Assembly: GCA_902530745.1 (NCBI GenBank)
Contig: CACABO010000001.1
Coordinates: 124,001 to 188,000, forward strand
Direction of reading: 5' to 3'
Origin: an uncultured Alphaproteobacteria bacterium
GTDB taxonomy: Bacteria > Pseudomonadota > Alphaproteobacteria > HIMB59
DNA length: 64,000 nucleotides
The notes under the pieces were generated by a model, which saw only the letters and a list, made by a program, of their open reading frames with translations, was not told the DNA's origin and did no database searches. The stretch's first letter is position 1; every line of letters begins with the position of its first letter. Shown one piece after another: positions 48,434-58,127 of the stretch. Made by a program: the position numbers and the translations under genes.

Positions 48434-49661
48434 TTAAGTATAATAATAACTTTTCTTTCACTTTTTCAATACCAAAGAATAAAATAATCTTTTCAATTGG
48501 TATTTTGGACTCAAAATTTACTGTAATTTTTCTGATTATCTTACCTATTTTCTTTAAAGGTAAGTCATTTTCCTCAAGCATTAATACAGCATTATCAGCA
48601 TCATGCAAACTATTAATAATTAAATAAATTTTTTTAATTAAAGCTTTTTCATTTTCATCAATTTCAAGGACAATATTTTTTTCAAAAAAGTTTAAAAGTT
48701 TTGATACCTCTATATTGATATCTGTATATTTGTTACATCTTTCTAATATGTCCTGGAAAACAAGTTCTAACTGAAAATTAGATACTTGTTTTTCTATATC
48801 TTTTTCTAAAAAATTTTTAAATTCTATAAAAGATAATTTATTTAAATAATGACGATTAATGAAATTTAACTTTTCAATATCAAATTTAGCTGGTGATAAA
48901 ACTACTTTAGATAAATTGAAATTATCAATTGCATCTTCAATATCTAAATATTCGATATCATTGAAATTATTACCTAATTTAATGATAAAATTAAATATTG
49001 AGTCTGATAGGTAACCTTCACTCAAATAATCGTTTACATTAGTTATATTATTTCTTTTTGATAACTTTTTGCCATTAATGTCGTGTATCAGAGGTATATG
49101 GGCATATTTTATATCTTTAAAATTTAAAGCATCCGATATCATTATTTGTTTAATTGAATTAGTAGTATGATCGTTTCCACGAATGACATTAGTCACATTC
49201 TCTAAATGGTCGTCAATTAAGTTTGATAATATAAAAGTTGGGCTTTTGTCAGATCTTGCAATTGAAAAATCTTCTATAGTATTAGATGGTACTTTTATTT
49301 TTCCTAAAATTAAATCATCATACTCAAAAAATTCATTATCTCTGTTAACTCTAAACTTATAAGGCCCATCCTTTGAATGATACGCCATATCATTTGACAT
49401 AAGTTTTTCTATATATTCTTGATGAATACTTAAATTTTTAGATTGATAACTAAGATTGTCATATTGAAGTTTAAATATATTAAATATTTTTAATATTTCT
49501 TCTTCATATATTTTTTTTGATCTTTCCCTATCTGTGTCCTCTATTCTTAAAAGAAATTTTCCTTCATTTTTTCTTGCAAATAAAAAATTGTAAATTGCAG
49601 TCCTTAAACTTCCCATATGAAAATTTCCAGTAGGAGAGGGGGCGAATCTAGTGATTATCAT
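48426..49661 (-). CDS. gltX: Glutamyl-tRNA synthetase
   Basis: This class I synthetase charges tRNA-Glu. The HIGH motif is in [20 protein letters not shown], the family [10 protein letters not shown] follows, and KMSKS appears as KKLSKRNN. At 411 residues it is about 60 shorter than E. coli, mostly in the C-terminal anticodon region. It overlaps lexA by 1 bp and gltA by 8 bp. Some Alphaproteobacteria carry two gltX copies; whether another exists cannot be seen here. Confidence 0.92.
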   Translation of the reverse strand: MIITRFAPSPTGNFHMGSLRTAIYNFLFARKNEGKFLLRIEDTDRERSKKIYEEEILKIFNIFKLQYDNLSYQSKNLSIHQEYIEKLMSNDMAYHSKDGPYKFRVNRDNEFFEYDDLILGKIKVPSNTIEDFSIARSDKSPTFILSNLIDDHLENVTNVIRGNDHTTNSIKQIMISDALNFKDIKYAHIPLIHDINGKKLSKRNNITNVNDYLSEGYLSDSIFNFIIKLGNNFNDIEYLDIEDAIDNFNLSKVVLSPAKFDIEKLNFINRHYLNKLSFIEFKNFLEKDIEKQVSNFQLELVFQDILERCNKYTDINIEVSKLLNFFEKNIVLEIDENEKALIKKIYLIINSLHDADNAVLMLEENDLPLKKIGKIIRKITVNFESKIPIEKIILFFGIEKVKEKLLLYLND

Positions 49662-50239
49662 TAATATATTCTGACTAAATTAATCATCTTACCCAATATT
49701 TTAATCCTATCTTTTTTATACTTGATTGATGAAAAATTTTTGTGATCACCAAATATTTCAATTTCATCTTTGATTAATTTAATTTTTTTTAGAGTTATCT
49801 CACTATCATCTATCTGAATAGCATGAATATCATTTGAATTATAATTTGTAACTTTTTCTAATATGATTATATCATCTTCAAAAATACCATATGACTCCAT
49901 TGAATTACCACTTACTTTACAAGCGACACAGTTCCTTTTATTCGATTTTATAAAACTATTTACATCAATATATTCTATTTGTTGACTCAAACTATCTATA
50001 GGTTTACCCGCAGATATCGCATTATAAAAAGGAATTAAATTATTTATTTCAATAGACCTAGATTTTAATTTGTCTTTTTTTATGTGACCTTGTTCTTCTA
50101 AATATTCTAAATATTGGAATATGGAGGATTTAGATTTTAAACCCATGTGTTCTTTCATTTCCTCATAATTAGGAGATATTTTATTTTTCTCAATATATTT
50201 TCTCAAAAAATCTAAAAGCTTTTTGGCGTTTTTAGTCAT
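49661..50239 (-). CDS. lexA: LexA repressor
   Basis: LexA represses SOS genes and cleaves itself when RecA is activated. The N-terminal winged helix lies at about 1-65. The cleavage site is Ala77-Gly78 (NAISAGKP), with the catalytic Ser113 (VSGNSMES) and Lys151 (ITLKKI). At 192 residues it is short. It is buried between moeA and gltX with overlaps of 8 and 1 bp, so no intergenic operator is possible. The usual alphaproteobacterial neighbour comEC is missing. No GTTC-N7-GTTC box was found by eye just upstream. Confidence 0.93.
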   Translation of the reverse strand: MTKNAKKLLDFLRKYIEKNKISPNYEEMKEHMGLKSKSSIFQYLEYLEEQGHIKKDKLKSRSIEINNLIPFYNAISAGKPIDSLSQQIEYIDVNSFIKSNKRNCVACKVSGNSMESYGIFEDDIIILEKVTNYNSNDIHAIQIDDSEITLKKIKLIKDEIEIFGDHKNFSSIKYKKDRIKILGKMINLVRIY

Positions 50240-51350
50240 TTATTTGATATAACCTTAGTTTATTAGTTCTATCATAATAAATCAGACAGTTTGCATATAA
50301 TATATTTCTTAAATTAGAACTTTCTTGATTATTAAATACCTTAATACTTTTCTGATCTCTTAAACCAAATAAAAAAGATTTTCTTTTCAAAATTTTAAAA
50401 TTAAATTTTACATTATTGATATCAATTAAATCATATTTAATCTGCGATTTTCTATTATTATAAATCTCGATTAATGATTTAATAATTATATTGGTCAATA
50501 CAAAGGAAGAGCATGGGTTTCCAGGAAAAAACATATAAATTTTATTTTTCTTTATAAATAATTTAAAAGGTCTACCTGGTTTTAAATCAAGACCATCAAT
50601 AATTAAATTAAAATTTTCAAAATTGATATCATCTTTACTTTTACCTGTGCCTCCAATAATAACTGTAATATCTGATTTTGAATTGTTTATTTCTTTTAGT
50701 AATAATTTTTGATCATCTTTTATATGAATACTCTTTTCAACAATATGATTATTCTTTTTTATAAAATTATTTAAATAATAACCATTTGTAGGGAGAATAA
50801 AATGATCTTTAGTAAATTCGCTACCTGTCGAAATAATTTTAAATTTTAATGGTTGTAGTATTTTGACTTTTATATCTTTCAGGCTTTTTATACTGCTTAA
50901 TTCATAAAAAGATAAATACTTATTCTGAAAATCAATTTTACTACCTTTTTTGAAAATATGTCCCTTTTTTCTTATGAATTTATTATTTTTATTAAAATTA
51001 ATTACATAAGCATTTCCTTCATTTATAAAAATTTGTTCTTGGGGAACTATATATTTTATATTGTCAGGAATCAGTGAACCTGTTTTTACAATTAAACACT
51101 CATTTAAATTTACCTTTATTTTATTAAAAATATTTAATTTCGATTTTCCAATAATTTTAAATTTTTTTCCAACATTTGTAATTGCTATACCATCCATTGA
51201 TGATTGATTTTGAGGAGGTATATTTTTCTTAATCACTATATTAGATTTGATTAAATGATTATTATTTAGATTTTGACTAAAAATTGATGAAAATTTATTT
51301 TTTGGAAGATAACTTGAAATTAATTTAATTGTCTTAAAAATATCATCCAA
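50232..51350 (-). CDS. moeA: Molybdopterin molybdenumtransferase MoeA
   Basis: MoeA inserts molybdate into adenylylated molybdopterin. Motifs include QSSMDGIA near the N-terminus, VIIGGTGKSKDD, LDLKPGRPFKLF and FFPGNPCSSFV. At 372 residues it is a little short. It overlaps moaC by 8 bp and lexA by 8 bp. With moaC it implies that a molybdoenzyme is used elsewhere in the genome. Confidence 0.93.
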   Translation of the reverse strand: MDDIFKTIKLISSYLPKNKFSSIFSQNLNNNHLIKSNIVIKKNIPPQNQSSMDGIAITNVGKKFKIIGKSKLNIFNKIKVNLNECLIVKTGSLIPDNIKYIVPQEQIFINEGNAYVINFNKNNKFIRKKGHIFKKGSKIDFQNKYLSFYELSSIKSLKDIKVKILQPLKFKIISTGSEFTKDHFILPTNGYYLNNFIKKNNHIVEKSIHIKDDQKLLLKEINNSKSDITVIIGGTGKSKDDINFENFNLIIDGLDLKPGRPFKLFIKKNKIYMFFPGNPCSSFVLTNIIIKSLIEIYNNRKSQIKYDLIDINNVKFNFKILKRKSFLFGLRDQKSIKVFNNQESSNLRNILYANCLIYYDRTNKLRLYQIND

Positions 51351-51807
51351 TATTGTTTTTACCTCCTCTTTTTTTTATTATTTCAATTTTCTTAATAATT
51401 ATCTTTTTTTTAAAAGACTTAAGCATATCAAAAGTTGTAATAGAGGCACACGAAACAGAATTTAAGGCTTCTATCTCTAATCCTGTTGAGTAGTTTGATT
51501 TCACAACACTTTTTATTTCTATATATACCTCGTCTCTTAAATTAAGGGTCAAAGAAACATAATCTATTGGAATATTGTGTGTTAAAGGTATCTGGTGTGA
51601 GGTATTTTTGGCAGCATAAATACCTGCAATTTTGGCTGTGTTAAATAAATTATTTTTAAGTTCTTTATCACCTTTGATTACTGAATAGAGTTTTTTATCA
51701 ATTTCAATTAAAGATCTTGCCTCAGCAAATCTTTTTGTTTTATTTTTTTTTGATATATCAACCATTTCAATATTTTTATTTTTTTTATTGAAGTGTGATA
51801 AACTCAT
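51343..51807 (-). CDS. moaC: Cyclic pyranopterin monophosphate synthase MoaC
   Basis: MoaC forms cyclic pyranopterin monophosphate from the MoaA product. The stretch AKIAGIYAAKNTSHQIPLTH and GLEIEALNSVSCASITTFDM match the family, as does the C-terminal KRGGKNN (family KSGGKSG). At 154 residues it is typical. The PLCHPL motif is PLTHNI but keeps its histidine. It overlaps trpC by 1 bp. Confidence 0.93.
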   Translation of the reverse strand: MSLSHFNKKNKNIEMVDISKKNKTKRFAEARSLIEIDKKLYSVIKGDKELKNNLFNTAKIAGIYAAKNTSHQIPLTHNIPIDYVSLTLNLRDEVYIEIKSVVKSNYSTGLEIEALNSVSCASITTFDMLKSFKKKIIIKKIEIIKKRGGKNNIG

Positions 51808-52577
51808 TAAGCCTCATACAATCTATTTATATATTTAATTTTATTATCATTTTTTAAAATACTACCACCTATTAAAAAAGAAGATATTCCACTTTCTTTT
51901 TTAATTTTTTTTATATTTGAAACTGTAACTCCACTTTCGCTAATTATTATTTTATTTTTTAATATTTTAGATAGTTTTATTGATTTATTTATATCAATCT
52001 TTTGTTCTTTTAGATTTCTATTATTAATTCCAATCAATTTTGCATCTATACCCTCAATTTTCCTTGCTTCAGTAATATTTTCAATCTCTATTAATACATC
52101 TAGACCAATATCAATTGCCAAATTATGTAATTTTTTTATATTTGATTTAGATAAAATTTTTGCAATTAACAATAAAGCATCTGCTCCAAATTCTTTAGTT
52201 TCAAATACTTGTGTTTCATTTATTATAAAATCTTTTCTAATAATTGGCTTATCAGTAATTTTTTTTGCAATTGTTATATCATTCAAACTTCCACCAAAAT
52301 TTTTGTCAGTCAAGATGGATATACAACAACATTTTGATTTATGATATTGTTCGAGAATATCCTGAATATACTTTATTTTATTAAAATTTTTAACCGAAGG
52401 ACTATATCTTTTAAATTCAGCGATAAGAGCATTTTTATTAATATTTAGATTACTTTCTATTGCACTAAGAAAGTATTTCGATTTACTATATTTAGAATTC
52501 TTTTTTTTATAAGTTTTTTGTTTTAAATATTTTGTATGATTAGTTTTTTCTAAAACTATTTTATCTAAAATATTCAT
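51807..52577 (-). CDS. trpC: Indole-3-glycerol phosphate synthase
   Basis: TrpC closes the indole ring in tryptophan synthesis. Motifs include LIAEFKRYSPSVKNF near the N-terminus, VIRKDF-like PIIRKDFIIN, the IGINNRNL loop and ISESGV. At 256 residues it is full length. It overlaps trpD and moaC by 1 bp each. trpF, trpB and trpA are not in the window. Confidence 0.94.
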   Translation of the reverse strand: MNILDKIVLEKTNHTKYLKQKTYKKKNSKYSKSKYFLSAIESNLNINKNALIAEFKRYSPSVKNFNKIKYIQDILEQYHKSKCCCISILTDKNFGGSLNDITIAKKITDKPIIRKDFIINETQVFETKEFGADALLLIAKILSKSNIKKLHNLAIDIGLDVLIEIENITEARKIEGIDAKLIGINNRNLKEQKIDINKSIKLSKILKNKIIISESGVTVSNIKKIKKESGISSFLIGGSILKNDNKIKYINRLYEA

Positions 52578-53566
52578 TATTTTTTAATTTTGTTTAAATG
52601 ATTTAAAGCCTTAGACGTATCAAGAGAATTACTTAATATATCAAAGCATTCATCAAATTTAATAGTCGGTTTTATTGTTTGCATCGCGTAAATTGAATTA
52701 ATAATAGTTATATCTCTGTAACTATCTTTTTTCCCCTGAAATAATTCAATCAGCCTGCTTGCATTATAAGAGGGAATACCTCCTTTAATATCCTTAAAAT
52801 TTAATTTAGATGAAAGGTATTTTTTATATTTTGTATGAGATACCTTCTTTTTAGTGATTTTTTTTCCTCTTTTAAAATAAAAATTAGTTGGAGCAAATAT
52901 ACTTATTTCGTCTAATCCATCATCTGAGAAAAAAATTGTAGAATTTTTATTATCAATTTTAGATAGTATTTTTAACATTATTTCTGCTGAGTTTTTATTC
53001 ACAGTACCTAATATTTGATATTTAGCGCCTAATGGATTTAATGTAGGGCCCATATAATTAAATATCGTTTTTATACCTAATTTTTTTCTAACTTCTCCAA
53101 CTTTACTAAGATTTGGGTAAAAAAAAGGTGCATTTAAATATACAAATTTATCATTTGTTATTTTTTTAATTATTTTCTTCGAATCTTTTTCACTAGATAT
53201 ATTCAATTCAGAAATAATATCAGAAGAGCCACTTAATGAGCTAGCAGCACGATTACCATGTTTTGCAATTGGAATATCAACAGATGATAACAATATAGCT
53301 ACTGTTGTTGATATATTTAATGTCTTTAACCCATCACCTCCAGTCCCGCATGTATCCAAAGAATTAGAATATTGTTTTATTTTATTAGAATTTTTAAAAA
53401 TAAATTTTCTTAAAGATAAAAGTATATCGCTATTATTTATTAATTTATTTAATTGATAAATAATAATCGCTTGATGAGAAATATTATCTGAGTCAAATAA
53501 ATACTTAATAGCATATTCAACATTTCTATTAGTTATTGAGTCATCTAATTTAAATTTCATATACAA
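52577..53566 (-). CDS. trpD: Anthranilate phosphoribosyltransferase
   Basis: TrpD adds phosphoribose to anthranilate. Visible are the PRPP site DTCGTGGDGLKTLNIST, KHGNRAASSLSGS and YMGPTLNPLGAKYQILGT. At 329 residues it is normal. It overlaps trpG by 10 bp and trpC by 1 bp. Confidence 0.95.
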   Translation of the reverse strand: MYMKFKLDDSITNRNVEYAIKYLFDSDNISHQAIIIYQLNKLINNSDILLSLRKFIFKNSNKIKQYSNSLDTCGTGGDGLKTLNISTTVAILLSSVDIPIAKHGNRAASSLSGSSDIISELNISSEKDSKKIIKKITNDKFVYLNAPFFYPNLSKVGEVRKKLGIKTIFNYMGPTLNPLGAKYQILGTVNKNSAEIMLKILSKIDNKNSTIFFSDDGLDEISIFAPTNFYFKRGKKITKKKVSHTKYKKYLSSKLNFKDIKGGIPSYNASRLIELFQGKKDSYRDITIINSIYAMQTIKPTIKFDECFDILSNSLDTSKALNHLNKIKK

Positions 53567-54126
53567 TCCATAAAATTTTCTAAAATCTTTGAACCCATAA
53601 GAGTTTCAATACTCTCAGGATGATATTGCACACCATAAATAGAAAATAATTCATGTTTAAAACTCATTATAATTTTATCATCCTCTGAAATGCTTGTTAT
53701 TTTTAAATTTTGAGGAAAATTATTTTTATTTAGGTATAAAGAGTGATATCTAGTTGCACGAAACTTTTTATCAATATTTTTATATATCTTACATTCATTT
53801 ATTTTTTTTAAATTTGATACTTTTCCATGCATTGGTGTACTTAATGTGTCTATTTTAGCTCCAAAATAAACTCCTAAAATTTGATGACCTAAACAAACAC
53901 CTAATATTGGTATAAATGAGTATATTTGATGAACTAAATCAAGACATTCTCCTGCATTAAATGGATTACTTGGTCCAGGTGATATAACAACTCCTTTGCT
54001 ATTAATAATTTTATCAATATTTTTTAAAATCATGTCATTTTTGATAACTAAAACTTGATCTCTTTTACTTAAACAATGATACAAATTATATGTGAAGCTA
54101 TCGTAATTATCTATAAGAGTGATCAT
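53557..54126 (-). CDS. trpG: Anthranilate synthase component II (glutamine amidotransferase)
   Basis: TrpG supplies ammonia to TrpE. The catalytic Cys is in GVCLGHQILG, with His and Glu in GVQYHPESIET, and the N-terminal DNYDSFTYNLYH is typical. At 189 residues it is the normal unfused form. It could also serve p-aminobenzoate synthesis, as in some bacteria. It overlaps trpE by 1 bp. Confidence 0.94.
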   Translation of the reverse strand: MITLIDNYDSFTYNLYHCLSKRDQVLVIKNDMILKNIDKIINSKGVVISPGPSNPFNAGECLDLVHQIYSFIPILGVCLGHQILGVYFGAKIDTLSTPMHGKVSNLKKINECKIYKNIDKKFRATRYHSLYLNKNNFPQNLKITSISEDDKIIMSFKHELFSIYGVQYHPESIETLMGSKILENFMDCI

Positions 54127-55544
54127 TATATGTTATGAGCTAAATTGTAAGCTTCAAATAAAGCACTAGCCTTATTGATACACTCAATATGTTCATTCTC
54201 AGGTATGCTATCAAAAACAATACCTGCTCCACTTTGCGCATATATTTTTTTATTTTTAATCATTGCAGTTCTTAGATTAATACAACTATCCATATCTCCA
54301 TTTGCATCTAAATAAAAAACCGAGCCTGAATAAAATTCCCTATTAATATCCTCATGTTTTTCTAATATTTCTAGTGCTCTAATTTTAGGTGCTCCAGAAA
54401 CAGTCCCTGCCGGCAAGCCAGCGAAAAGAACATCTATAGGTGTTAAATTATTTTTTAATTCTCCAGTAACATTACTGACTATATGCATTACATGAGAATA
54501 ATACTCTATTATATTTTGTTCAGTTACTTTTACAGTATTATTTTTTGAAATTTGACCAACATCATTTCTACCTAAATCAACTAGCATTAAATGTTCAGCT
54601 AGTTCTTTTTTATCCTTAAGTAATTCATTTTTTAAATCATTATCTTCAATCTCATTTTTACCCCTTTTTCTAGTACCGGCAATAGGTCTAAGAGTAATTT
54701 CTTTATTTTTTACTTTAATCATAGTCTCAGGACTAGAGCAGATAATTTGATAATTTTTTAGGTTTAAAAAAACAAGATAAGGTGAGGGATTAATTGATCT
54801 TAATGCTCTATAAAAGTTAAATGGATCAATTAAATAGTCATTAGAAAATCTTTGAGAAAGAACAGCTTGAAATATTTCACCAACTTTAATATCTCTTTTT
54901 ATTTCCTTAACTCTTTTAATGAATTCCTCTTTCTTAATATGGTTTTTAAATTTTTTAGGTTTACTGAAATTTAATTTTTTATTTTTGGAAAAAGGTTCTT
55001 TAAGTATTTTTTCTAATTTATTAAGTGATTTTACTGGATTTTTCTTGATATTTGAAACTTCAATTAAATGTGTCTCATTAAGAACATTATCTATTATTAT
55101 AAGATTTCTTGGTTTTACAAAATGCGCTAGTGGTATTCCAATTTCATTCTTATCAGGCTTATAACTTAATTTTGGAAGGGTAAACTTACACAAATCAAAT
55201 GATACATTACCAATAAATATGGGTAGAGGTATATTCTGATCATATATAGTTTTAATTTTTAAATTTTTATAAATGTCCTTTATAAAAGAGTCTGGTGATT
55301 TAATTTTTTTCTTTTGATTATTTATAAGCACATAGTTATGAAAAATTTCAACATTTTGTAATATATTAAAAAGAATAATAGAGTATCTTCCTTTATTATC
55401 ACCCCCAATGACTGACTCTAAAATAGAGACATCTTTAAATTTATTTGCAAGTTTATTATAAATTGTAATGGTATTTTCAGTATCTAGAAAAACTTTTTTA
55501 CCATGAACATACATATTAAAGTTGTAAAAGTTGTTCGTTATCAA
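54126..55544 (-). CDS. trpE: Anthranilate synthase component I
   Basis: TrpE converts chorismate to anthranilate with ammonia from TrpG. The tryptophan-feedback site is ILESVIGG near the N-terminus (family LLES). The catalytic core shows FQAVLSQRF, SPSPYLVFLN, LRPIAGTRKRG, EHLMLVDLGRNDVG and GTVSGAPKIRA. At 472 residues it is somewhat short. Its start overlaps the ppiD 3' end by 29 bp. No leader peptide or attenuator can fit. Confidence 0.95.
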   Translation of the reverse strand: MITNNFYNFNMYVHGKKVFLDTENTITIYNKLANKFKDVSILESVIGGDNKGRYSIILFNILQNVEIFHNYVLINNQKKKIKSPDSFIKDIYKNLKIKTIYDQNIPLPIFIGNVSFDLCKFTLPKLSYKPDKNEIGIPLAHFVKPRNLIIIDNVLNETHLIEVSNIKKNPVKSLNKLEKILKEPFSKNKKLNFSKPKKFKNHIKKEEFIKRVKEIKRDIKVGEIFQAVLSQRFSNDYLIDPFNFYRALRSINPSPYLVFLNLKNYQIICSSPETMIKVKNKEITLRPIAGTRKRGKNEIEDNDLKNELLKDKKELAEHLMLVDLGRNDVGQISKNNTVKVTEQNIIEYYSHVMHIVSNVTGELKNNLTPIDVLFAGLPAGTVSGAPKIRALEILEKHEDINREFYSGSVFYLDANGDMDSCINLRTAMIKNKKIYAQSGAGIVFDSIPENEHIECINKASALFEAYNLAHNI

Positions 55545-57057
55545 CTTCTATATCTAGAGTATCTTTTATTTCTTTAATAATTTTTGAATATATTAAATTC
55601 ACTATATTTTGTTTTATATTTAAAGAGTCAATAGATCCAATTGAATTTATATCTAAATAAATAACTTCATTTGGTAACACTACTTTTAATTTTTGATCTT
55701 TTTTAATAATAATTATTTTTTCTAAAATCTCTGGCTCAATAAAATTATTTTTAATAGTTAGAGAGTCAGTAAAATAGTTGACCTTTACTGTTCCTGCTTT
55801 TTTTAATAATTCATCATTATGCGAAATTTCTATATTTTTTTTATAATTACTAAAAGAATTTAGAAATTTTTCTTTGAAATCTAATGGTAGATCTTCTTTA
55901 AATATATTTTGAACATTAAATTGAAATAAGAAATTATCTTTTTTTATTTCTCCAGATGATTGATTAAAGTTAATAAAACTGTATTGATCAGGAATATTTT
56001 CAAAAAAATTAAATGAATTACTAAAGAAGATTTGATTTGTACTATAGCTATCTAAATTTTTAACATCATTTGTTATTGTAAAATTTTCTATTTCTAATTT
56101 AGTTAAAGTCGCTACTACATCCTCATAAACATCCTCTAACTTCTTTTGATACTCTTCTTCAAAAGATAAAAGTTTTACAAAAAAGTATTTTCCTCCAATT
56201 TTAATATTATTACCTTCATCTCCTGTGCTAAGTTTTTCTAATATTTCAAGAATTTGAGGTAATATTAATTTTTCATCAACTTTTTCGAATAATTTGAATT
56301 GAGAGTCATTACTCTGTTTCAGCTCATTAAAATTTTTATTTGAAATACTATCTAATATAATTTGTTCATAGCTATAATTTTTGGGCTCAATAAATTTATT
56401 TATATTTGCCTCATAATATTCATTTATAATGTCATCAGTTAGAAGTTCTTCTTGAATATAATTTTTGAGATTTATTTCATTTATTGAAATTTCATATAAT
56501 TCGTTATTGGAGTAAAAATCTTCCTCTAATTGATAATTGAGAAGATTATCGTCATTCTTAATCTCATATATATTTAATTCTTTCTCAACAAGAAGATCTG
56601 CATTGATTTCATGACTAACTAACTTCTGCGCATCAAGGCTATCATTGAATAAATCAATATAAATATTACCCTCAATTTCCTTTAAGTAATTTTGAAGTGA
56701 TGCTTCATCTAGATTTCTAAACATTTCGTCATTATTTAATGATTTTTTTAAAATTACTTTTTTTGAGTTATCACTTATAGTAATTTTTTCATCTAAATAA
56801 TTAAGAAAAACTAGTTCATTTACATATTCATTTGTAAATTGAATTTTTGAAAATAACTCCTCTTGTTCTGATAAATTAGAAAGACCATTTTCTGATTTAT
56901 AGTTTTCGTATGCTCTAGAAAATTCATATGTTGATATTTTTTGGTCACCTACTTTTAAAACATAATTTTTACCCACATAGGATCCAAATCCGATAAATAA
57001 GAAACTTATGCCAAGTGCAGCACTAAATATTATAACTATTAGTTTTTTAGTTTTCAT
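55516..57057 (-). CDS. ppiD: PpiD-like peptidyl-prolyl isomerase/periplasmic chaperone
   Basis: PpiD-type proteins are inner-membrane-anchored chaperones with a periplasmic SurA-like domain and a parvulin domain. A membrane anchor covers about residues 5-26 (LIVIIFSAALGISFLFIGFG). The SurA-like part follows (VLKVGDQKISTYEFSRAYE), then a reduced parvulin-like region with YYEANINKFIEP. The frame opens at 57189, but the ATG at 57055-57057 starts the anchor directly (513 residues); the extra 44 residues would overlap tpiA. Length is below the usual 600 or more. Isomerase activity is uncertain. First gene of the leftward ten-gene run. Confidence 0.8.
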   Translation of the reverse strand: MKTKKLIVIIFSAALGISFLFIGFGSYVGKNYVLKVGDQKISTYEFSRAYENYKSENGLSNLSEQEELFSKIQFTNEYVNELVFLNYLDEKITISDNSKKVILKKSLNNDEMFRNLDEASLQNYLKEIEGNIYIDLFNDSLDAQKLVSHEINADLLVEKELNIYEIKNDDNLLNYQLEEDFYSNNELYEISINEINLKNYIQEELLTDDIINEYYEANINKFIEPKNYSYEQIILDSISNKNFNELKQSNDSQFKLFEKVDEKLILPQILEILEKLSTGDEGNNIKIGGKYFFVKLLSFEEEYQKKLEDVYEDVVATLTKLEIENFTITNDVKNLDSYSTNQIFFSNSFNFFENIPDQYSFINFNQSSGEIKKDNFLFQFNVQNIFKEDLPLDFKEKFLNSFSNYKKNIEISHNDELLKKAGTVKVNYFTDSLTIKNNFIEPEILEKIIIIKKDQKLKVVLPNEVIYLDINSIGSIDSLNIKQNIVNLIYSKIIKEIKDTLDIEVDNEQLLQL

Positions 57058-57088
57058 TTTTATAAGTATTTTGATATCAGTTAACCTA

Positions 57089-57799
57089 ATGAAATATATA
57101 ATATTTAATTGGAAATCATATTTAAATATATCTGAAAGTATGAACTTATCAAAGGTAGTGTCTAAACTACCAAGAACAAAGAAATACAAACTTATTTCTA
57201 GTCCTAATAACTTTTATAACCTAACTCTCAAATCTAGATATCCAAAAAATATCTACGCAGCACAAAATGTAGATTTACATGGAAAAGGTGCTTCTACAGG
57301 ATCTATAGATATTCAAGATTTAGTTAACAATAAGATAAAATTTTGTATTCTTGGTCACTCAGAAGTTAGGTCTAATTTTGGTGAAACAGATTTGATTATT
57401 CAAAAAAAAACTGATCTCTGTCTGCATAACAAAATTACACCAATTGTTTGTATTGGAGAGCCTCTAGATATTTATAAATCAAAAAAAACTAAAAATTTTT
57501 TAAAAAAACAAATAAATAAAATTTTCAAAAAATCGAACATATATAATGAAGTTATATTAGCTTATGAGCCTTTATGGTCAATTGGCACAGGATTAACACC
57601 AAAAATGTCAGAAATTAATGATATTTTGTATTTTTTAACCAAAATATTAAAAAATTATTCTTTTAAAAAAATAAAAATTTTATATGGTGGTTCCGTAAAT
57701 TTATCGAATATTACAGAAATTTTAAGTTTACAAAAATTAAATGGGGTTTTGGTAGGCTCTGCTTCAACAAAACCTTCATTTATTAAATACTTTAAATAA
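57089..57799 (+). CDS. tpiA: Triosephosphate isomerase
   Basis: TpiA interconverts dihydroxyacetone phosphate and glyceraldehyde 3-phosphate. Catalytic Lys9 (NWKS), His90 (LGHSEVR) and Glu160 (AYEPLWSIGTG) are present, and the phosphate loop YGGSV follows. The frame opens at 57008 but the ATG at 57089 gives the canonical start; length is 236 residues, slightly short. It is divergent from ppiD with only 31 bp between start codons. Confidence 0.96.
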   Translation: MKYIIFNWKSYLNISESMNLSKVVSKLPRTKKYKLISSPNNFYNLTLKSRYPKNIYAAQNVDLHGKGASTGSIDIQDLVNNKIKFCILGHSEVRSNFGETDLIIQKKTDLCLHNKITPIVCIGEPLDIYKSKKTKNFLKKQINKIFKKSNIYNEVILAYEPLWSIGTGLTPKMSEINDILYFLTKILKNYSFKKIKILYGGSVNLSNITEILSLQKLNGVLVGSASTKPSFIKYFK

Positions 57800-57803
57800 A
57801 TTT

Positions 57804-58127
57804 ATGATAAACCTTTTTTTAATTATTAGTGCAATTATTGGAGTGGTGCTCATTTTAATTATACTTTTTCAGAAAACTGAAGGTGGAAGTCTTGGGCTAG
57901 GCACTCAAACATCTCTTACAGGTGGAATGTCAGCAAATAAATCCTCTTTTTCAGGAATGACTAAAATTACCTATGTTTTAGGTTTTGGTTTTTTATTTTG
58001 GTGTTTGTTCATGGGTGCAATTATTACAAAACAATATTCATCTTCAACTGATTTAGAAACCATTCAAGAAGAAATTATTTTAGACGATTCAATAGAGGAA
58101 ATGATTCCAGAAGTGCCTAATCAGTGA
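57804..58127 (+). CDS. secG: Protein translocase subunit SecG
   Basis: SecG is an auxiliary membrane subunit of the SecYEG channel. Two membrane helices (about 3-22 and 55-75) flank the conserved loop QKTEGGSLGLG. The acidic C-terminal tail is typical. It lies 4 bp after tpiA and overlaps pyrG by 4 bp, the usual alphaproteobacterial tpiA-secG-pyrG-kdsA-eno order. Confidence 0.92.
   Translation: MINLFLIISAIIGVVLILIILFQKTEGGSLGLGTQTSLTGGMSANKSSFSGMTKITYVLGFGFLFWCLFMGAIITKQYSSSTDLETIQEEIILDDSIEEMIPEVPNQ

Noticed and set aside
56900-57189. N-terminal extension of ppiD and of tpiA into each other
   Set aside because: Both extensions lack homology; the membrane anchor (ATG at 57055-57057) and MKYIIFNWKS (ATG at 57089) are the real starts.
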